From assembly GCF_000721075.1 (NCBI RefSeq), contig NZ_JOEQ01000033.1, positions 13,864 through 77,863 of the forward strand: a stretch of 64,000 nt of DNA. The letters run 5' to 3'. Shown here piece after piece: positions 59,557 to 64,000 of this stretch. Position 1 is the first letter of the stretch. Every line of letters starts with the position of its first letter. The notes under the pieces are model-generated. The model did not search any database and was not told where the DNA came from. It saw only the letters and a list, made by a program, of their open reading frames with translations. The position numbers were made by a program, and so were the translations under genes. The DNA comes from Streptosporangium amethystogenes (GTDB lineage Bacteria > Actinomycetota > Actinomycetes > Streptosporangiales > Streptosporangiaceae).

Positions 59557-59673
59557 CGTCCTGCCCGTCCGGCCTGGTGGTCATCGGCGTCCGGAAGGGG
59601 ACTTCAGCGCTCGCCCCGCACGGTACCGGTGAGACCGGCCTGGGCCGCCTCACCGGGAGATCGCGGGAGTGTG

Positions 59674-60984
59674 TCAGGTGGTCGCGAGATAGATCTGGCC
59701 GAAAGCCTCGGAGAGCTTCTTGAGGTCGGTGGTCACGTCCACCTCGGGGTTGGCCGGGTCGTAGACGGCGGCCAGGCGGCGCTGGATCGGGGTGAGCTTC
59801 TTCAGCTGGTCCCAGGCGGTCAGCCGGTTCACCGCGCCCTGTGCGTCCTGGACGCGGGTCCAGACGTTCACCTGCTGGGCGGCGCCGTCCTTGACGGGCA
59901 CCGACAGCCGGGAGGCGAGCTGCTCATCGGTCACCTGGCCGACGAGACCGGTCTCCTCCGCGGCGATCTGGGCCAGGACGTCCCATGACCGGGCACGGAC
60001 CTGGATCCACTGGTTGCGGTGGGCCTGCTCGGCGTCGATCTTCCAGGTGTCGTAGCCGCCGTACAGCAGGCCGCTGTCCAGGGAGAGCTGGTCGACCCGG
60101 CCCGCGATCAGCGGGGACTCGACCTTCTCGGGGGCGAGCAGCGGATACCGCTTGCGCATCTCCGCCTTGCAGGTGTCGTTGGCGCCGCAGGCGAGCTCGG
60201 GGACCACGGTGTGGATGCCCAGCCGCTTGCCGGGCGCGGCCTGGCGGAGTGCGTCGGAGGCCGCGGTGACGAACTCGGTGATCTCCGCGTCCGTCTTGAA
60301 CGTGCTGTTGTAGCCCAGCTGGGAGGTGAACCTGATGCCCGCGACCTCCGGACGCGCGGCAAGCGCGCCGATGCGCTTGACCGCGGCGGTGAAGGTCTCG
60401 GTGCCCGCCTTCCAGTCGTCGGCCAGTTCGGTGTCGATCCAGACCCTCAGCTGCTGGGCCTTCGCCGCGGTGATCGCCTGACCGGCCGGAGTCAGCGCGG
60501 CCGCCGCGACGGCGGGGTCCTGGGTGCTCGTGGAGGTCGGCTTGGCGGCACCGGTCAGTTCGGATCCGCTGACGGTGCCGTCGCCGCCCTGGTCGTGCCC
60601 GTCGATCGAGCACTGCTGGCCCGCCTCGCACTCGGGCGCGCCGTCCTCTCCCGCGCCCTCGGGGAGGGGGGAGTTCTCGTCGCCCTCGGCGCCGCCGCCG
60701 GGCGGCTCAGGGCAGGCGCCGGCCGAGCAGTCGATGAACTTGCCGTCGACCGGGTTGGCCTCCCTGAGATGGGCCGCGTCGTCGCTGCCCCAGAAGAGCG
60801 CGACACCGAGGGCCTCCTCCGGCTTGGCCAGCCAGTGGCACACGACGTAGGCCGGGGTGTCGGCCCCCATCAGATCGTTGCAGCTACGGGGATCGTCCTG
60901 CGAGTACGCGGCCCCGGGCGTCATGATTCCGACGAGTGCGAGCGCGGCGCCGACGGCGAGGGCCCGGCGCAGAGTAAGTCGCAT
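59674..60984 (-). CDS. Secreted protein of unknown function
   Basis: A 436-residue protein with a signal peptide (RRALAVGAALALVGIMTPGA then AYS). The first region has Cys pairs (SCNDLMG...VVCHWLAKPEEAL, DCSAGACPEP) and a Gly/Asp/Glu-rich linker with a calcium-loop-like DGHDQGGDGTVSGSE. The main part (from about residue 185) reads LRVWIDTELADDWKAGTETF, GIRFTSQLGYNSTFKTDAEI and KRLGIHTVVPELACG, reminiscent of a TIM-barrel glycoside hydrolase, but no catalytic motif is identifiable. ATG 60984 was chosen because it starts the signal peptide. Confidence 0.6.
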   Translation of the reverse strand: MRLTLRRALAVGAALALVGIMTPGAAYSQDDPRSCNDLMGADTPAYVVCHWLAKPEEALGVALFWGSDDAAHLREANPVDGKFIDCSAGACPEPPGGGAEGDENSPLPEGAGEDGAPECEAGQQCSIDGHDQGGDGTVSGSELTGAAKPTSTSTQDPAVAAAALTPAGQAITAAKAQQLRVWIDTELADDWKAGTETFTAAVKRIGALAARPEVAGIRFTSQLGYNSTFKTDAEITEFVTAASDALRQAAPGKRLGIHTVVPELACGANDTCKAEMRKRYPLLAPEKVESPLIAGRVDQLSLDSGLLYGGYDTWKIDAEQAHRNQWIQVRARSWDVLAQIAAEETGLVGQVTDEQLASRLSVPVKDGAAQQVNVWTRVQDAQGAVNRLTAWDQLKKLTPIQRRLAAVYDPANPEVDVTTDLKKLSEAFGQIYLATT

Positions 60985-61220
60985 GTCCTGAACTCCCCGG
61001 ATGAAGCTGGTCAAAACGATCGATCCTCACTTTACCCAGATCGCAATGGGCTCAACAGCCCCGATCAAGGACACACAGGACTTCGATACCTTCCGGCTGA
61101 TCCGGCGTTCCACGCGGGCAGGAGCCCGCTCGCCCGGGACCTCCCGGGCGAGCCTGACCCACCGGCCGATGGCCCGGTGGGACAGGCCCTCCGCTCACCC
61201 CGGCGAGCCTGCCGCGGCCG

Positions 61221-62744
61221 TCAGTTCTCGACCGGCACCGTCACCAGAAGCGATGTGCCCTCCTCCTCGGAACTCGTGATCGTCAGCCTTCCGCCGAGCG
61301 TCTCGACGCGGTCCCTGAGCCCGATGAGCCCCTGGACCGTGTGAGACAGCTGCTCCCTGAGCTCCGTCATCTCCGGCGGCACTCCGGCCTCCACCGTGCG
61401 CAGTTCGAGCCCGAGCGAGACCAGTCGCTGCTGGGCACCGTCGTGCAGGTCGCGCTCGATGCGCCGGCGGGTCCCGTCGGACGCGGCGACGAGGCGCGCC
61501 CGGGAGGCGGCGAGATCGGCGCGGGCCTGCGCGTTCGAGATGGCGGTCGCGATCAGCTCGGTGAAGTCCGTCATCCGCTCCTCGGCGCCTTCGAGCCTCG
61601 GCTCCCAGCGGCTGTAGAAGGCGAGCAGCACACCCCACAGCGAGCCGTCGACGATCACGGGAGAGCCGAGCGCGGAGGTGATACCCATCTCACGGGCCCA
61701 CTTCAGGATCGTTCCCGAGGTCTCCTCGTAGTTCGTCACCCGTGCCGGTTCTCCCGTCCTCAGCACCATGCCGGAGACGACCGTCTCGTTGATCGGCCAC
61801 TGCGAGCCGAGAGGCATCACCTTTCTCACGTCCTCCCGGAGGCTCCACGTGCCCACCACCGTCGTGTGGCCGGGGTCGTAGCGACTGACCGACACGTGGT
61901 CCGCCTTCATGAGGGAGCCCATCTCGCAGGCGACCGCGTTGAACAGCTCCGTCGAGGAGATGCCCCGTGCCACGAGCGTCGCGACACGCCGCAACGTCGC
62001 CTGCTCCCGCGCGATCCTGCTGAGCTCGTCACGACTGGACGCCAGGACGGCCCCGACGTTCTCTCGATCGCGGGCCGCCCGCAACAGCGCCTCCAAGGAG
62101 GGCGGCATCCGGTCGCGCAGACGTGTCCGGACGTCCTCCGGCACACCGGCGGGAAGGACGAGCACGCCGATCCGGCTGCCGCTCTCCACGAGCGGCAGAA
62201 CCTCGCCGTCCCCGTCGGCGAAGACCTCCTCAAGCCGGATCTCCAGGCCCGGTGCCCCCAGTTCCTGTGCCAGGAGGCGCGAGGCCGGGGGCAGCGCCGC
62301 GCTCAGGTTCTCCGTACACAGCAGGATGTGGGCCAGTCGCACGGTGAGGTCCGCCTCACGGCGACGTTCGCTGGTCTGGATGCCCAGTGAGCGCACCCGC
62401 GCCGCGATCAAAGTGGTCGCCAGCCCGACAAGCAGGAAGATCGGAAGCGGGGTCCAGAGCCAGCGCTCCCCGGGGAAGAAGCCCCACAGGGGAGGAAGGG
62501 TGAAGTAGTCGAAGGCGACGGCGCTGGCCAGCAGGGTCACCATTCCGGGCCACAGGCCCCAGACGACCGAGACCAGCAGAACGCCGAGCAGGTAGATCCC
62601 GCCCAGGAAACCACCCGGTATCAAGCGGGCCAGAAAAAGGGAAAGCAAAACCTCCGCCGCGATGCACACGGCGCCGCATACGATCCCCAGCACGAAGGAT
62701 TGACGCTTTGTGTACGGCAATGACGACAGCCGCCACTCCCGCAT
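61221..62744 (-). CDS. Sensor histidine kinase with deleted ATPase domain
   Basis: A 507-residue protein. Four helices of DUF4118 type occupy residues about 17-110, a GAF domain about 250-395, and a HisKA_3 dimerisation helix has RRRIERDLHDGAQQRLVSLG with phospho-His near 434. After LREQLSHTVQGL (about 471) the sequence jumps to IGLRDRVETLGGRLTITSSE, which normally follows the ATP-lid. The N-box and the G1 region, around 100 residues, are missing in frame. It can sense and dimerise but should not autophosphorylate. It is divergent from a similarly damaged response regulator. Confidence 0.85.
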   Translation of the reverse strand: MREWRLSSLPYTKRQSFVLGIVCGAVCIAAEVLLSLFLARLIPGGFLGGIYLLGVLLVSVVWGLWPGMVTLLASAVAFDYFTLPPLWGFFPGERWLWTPLPIFLLVGLATTLIAARVRSLGIQTSERRREADLTVRLAHILLCTENLSAALPPASRLLAQELGAPGLEIRLEEVFADGDGEVLPLVESGSRIGVLVLPAGVPEDVRTRLRDRMPPSLEALLRAARDRENVGAVLASSRDELSRIAREQATLRRVATLVARGISSTELFNAVACEMGSLMKADHVSVSRYDPGHTTVVGTWSLREDVRKVMPLGSQWPINETVVSGMVLRTGEPARVTNYEETSGTILKWAREMGITSALGSPVIVDGSLWGVLLAFYSRWEPRLEGAEERMTDFTELIATAISNAQARADLAASRARLVAASDGTRRRIERDLHDGAQQRLVSLGLELRTVEAGVPPEMTELREQLSHTVQGLIGLRDRVETLGGRLTITSSEEEGTSLLVTVPVEN

Positions 62745-62911
62745 AACTACTAAGATACTCGCATGTCAACGAGATATTTCACACTTCGCTCCGGACCGTA
62801 CCACGCCCGGAGGATTTACCACCAAAGGTCCAGAGTATTTGGAATTCACCAACCCTTAAGTGGCCATTCTTTTAATGACGGGTCCGGCGGGAGGAACACC
62901 ACGGAAGGGTG

Positions 62912-63545
62912 ATGATCGTGCACGAGAACCGGATACGCGTAGCAGTGGCGGACGATGACGTGCTTTTCCGCGAGGGGGTGTCGAGCCTGCTGGCCCGCTC
63001 GGGTCGGCGACTTCATGGAGACGCTTGAGCGCGTCGCCCAGGGCGGCTCGGTCGTCGATCCGAGCCTGGTGCGGGAACTCATCAAGACCCACCGCAGGGA
63101 CGATCCGCTGGAGCTTCTCACCGCGCGCGAGCAGGAGGTCCTCGCCCTGATGGCCGAGGGTCGCTCCAATGCCGGCATAGCGAGCAAACTCTGGATCACC
63201 GAGGGCACGGTCGAGAAGCACGTGCACAGCATCCTGTCCAGGATGCGGATACCGGGATCGGGAGACGACCACCGCCGTGTCCTCGCCGTACTGGCCTTCC
63301 TCGAAACCCGCTGCCCCGGACCGCCTCCCGGGGAACGACCCGGTGCGACCTGGAGGCCCGATGCGGGTCCGGGGACCTGTGAGGCCGATGAGAGCGGGCC
63401 GGTGGGACCGATGGGACCGGCTTGGCGTCGCGGGTGGATCCGGCGGGAAACCCGCGGGGCACGCCCCGGGTCAGGTGGGGCCCGGATCCCCTTCGTCGCA
63501 GGCTTCCCGGAGAATGTCGCGGATCGCCGCCCCGGAAAGGGCTGA
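62912..63545 (+). pseudogene. NarL/LuxR-type response regulator with internal deletion and frameshift
   Basis: The ATG frame begins like a receiver domain (RIRVAVADDDVLFREGVSSL LARSG) and then stops at 63028. The family sequence resumes in another frame at about 63002 with VGDFMETLERVAQGGSVVDP, then TAREQEVLALMAEGRSNAGI and LWITEGTVEKHVHSILSRMR, the LuxR helix-turn-helix. The middle of the receiver, including the phospho-Asp, about 80 residues, is lost. The C-terminal frame runs about 75 residues beyond the usual end. Only an isolated HTH could be made. Confidence 0.85.
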
Positions 63546-63863
63546 CTTCGACAGGAACGCGACGGCGGGACTGGCCACGATCATGTCCGTGAAGTCCTTC
63601 TCGGCGTGGGTCGAGATCAGGATGATGTGCGGGCGGCCCTCGGGTGACACCCGCGCGAGCCGCTGGGCGACGTCGAAACCGTTCTCCTCACCGAGATCGA
63701 CGTCGACGAGCGCGACGTCCGGCCGGGAGTCGCCGATCTGCCGTAGGGCCTCGTCGCTCGCGGAGGCCATGCCAACCACGGCGATCCCCTCCCGCTCCAG
63801 CAGCGCACGGGCGGCACGGCGGAAGTGATCACTGTCATCGATGATGAGACACCTTATGGCCAC
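63471..63863 (-). CDS. Receiver-only response regulator
   Basis: A 130-residue CheY-like protein: acidic pair in CLIIDDSDHFRRAARALLER, phospho-Asp in VALVDVDLGEENGFD, Thr in LISTHAEKD and Lys in FLSKSAL. It ends without an output domain. GTG 63863 was chosen because the receiver begins right after it; an ATG at 63929 would add an unrelated 22 residues. It overlaps the tail of the degraded response regulator on the other strand. It may once have been part of the same signalling locus. Confidence 0.82.
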   Translation of the reverse strand: MAIRCLIIDDSDHFRRAARALLEREGIAVVGMASASDEALRQIGDSRPDVALVDVDLGEENGFDVAQRLARVSPEGRPHIILISTHAEKDFTDMIVASPAVAFLSKSALSGAAIRDILREACDEGDPGPT

Positions 63864-63985
63864 ATGTCGAGAATCGCAGGAAAGCTGGGCCGGCACATTG
63901 CAGCTAGTGCCGTGACCGCATAGGTTCACCGGGTTGAAGTCGAACTGGTCCTCGTCGCCCGTGTGCCCCTGGCAGGATCTTGCCC

Positions 63986-64000
63986 ATGTTCGAAGAGAAG
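63986..64000 (+). CDS. Possible start of a gene cut by the window end
   Basis: ATG TTC GAA GAG AAG runs off the window. A GGCAGGATC lies 9-17 bp before it. Only five codons are visible, so this is a guess. Confidence 0.2.

Noticed and set aside
62955..63545. 196-residue LuxR protein starting at ATG 62955
   Set aside because: Its first ~15 residues are an out-of-frame reading of the receiver start; the real gene begins at 62912 and is frameshifted.

Overview
The window is 64 kb of very GC-rich DNA with strong third-position GC bias and many gene families typical of filamentous actinomycetes: an ECF sigma factor paired with a CU044_5270-type membrane protein, Ser/Thr kinase and FHA proteins, a PucR-type regulator, VOC paralogues, cytochrome P450s, a modular PKS and a SecDF fusion. 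It most resembles a chromosomal segment of a Streptosporangiaceae-like actinomycete (Streptosporangium, Nonomuraea and relatives). That assignment is inferred from composition and gene families; I see no rRNA, tRNA, origin or CRISPR array.

Layout. 0-4.2 kb: end of a VOC protein, then a coupled STAND-type NTPase and APH-fold kinase. 4.2-13.3 kb: small-gene territory with an AAA ATPase, an MFS exporter, a divergent imine-reductase/HxlR pair, an AraC/VOC module and many gene remnants, some of them duplicated pieces of each other. 13.6-18.1 kb: UDP-sugar dehydrogenase and a sulfonate/taurine-type ABC importer. 18.3-22.8 kb: decayed genes, a methyltransferase, an XRE-cupin regulator and a coupled hydrolase/MarR pair, both with clear operators. 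23-29.5 kb: ECF sigma with membrane partner, FHA protein, an unusual kinase fused to a transglycosylase-like extracellular domain, P450 and an FBP zinc-finger protein. 29.9-32.4 kb: a MerR-like regulator, palindromes and a pseudogene.

32.4-35.4 kb is a tightly coupled three-gene operon: tryptophan 2,3-dioxygenase, a kynureninase-like PLP enzyme and a SAM methyltransferase. It is preceded by 11-bp-phased heptamer repeats that look like a SARP binding site and by a long leader hairpin. 35.6-48 kb is mostly housekeeping-like: cytochrome bd, a type III PLP decarboxylase with a UTRA regulator, an HPF-like protein, a GH13 trehalose-synthase/amylase-type enzyme, SecDF, a copper-binding Csp-like protein, an EF-hand protein and a PucR regulator.

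48.3-59.6 kb is the most striking accessory block. A 2107-residue PKS (ACP-KS-AT-degenerate DH-KR-ACP-TE) is translationally coupled to crotonyl-CoA carboxylase/reductase. Divergently beside it lie a secreted antigen-85-like esterase and a protein that fuses a PheS-like catalytic core to a PheT-like segment. Together they could make and handle a reduced, alkyl-branched acyl product, but the product is unknown. The window ends with a secreted protein of unknown function and a two-component system in which both partners carry internal deletions: the kinase has lost most of its ATPase domain, and the response regulator has lost its phosphoacceptor region and reading frame. A receiver-only protein follows.

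A recurrent theme is gene decay by clean deletion (4.3, 7.1, 11.8-12.4, 18.7, 19.2, 30.9, 61.3 and 63.0 kb) beside intact paralogues.
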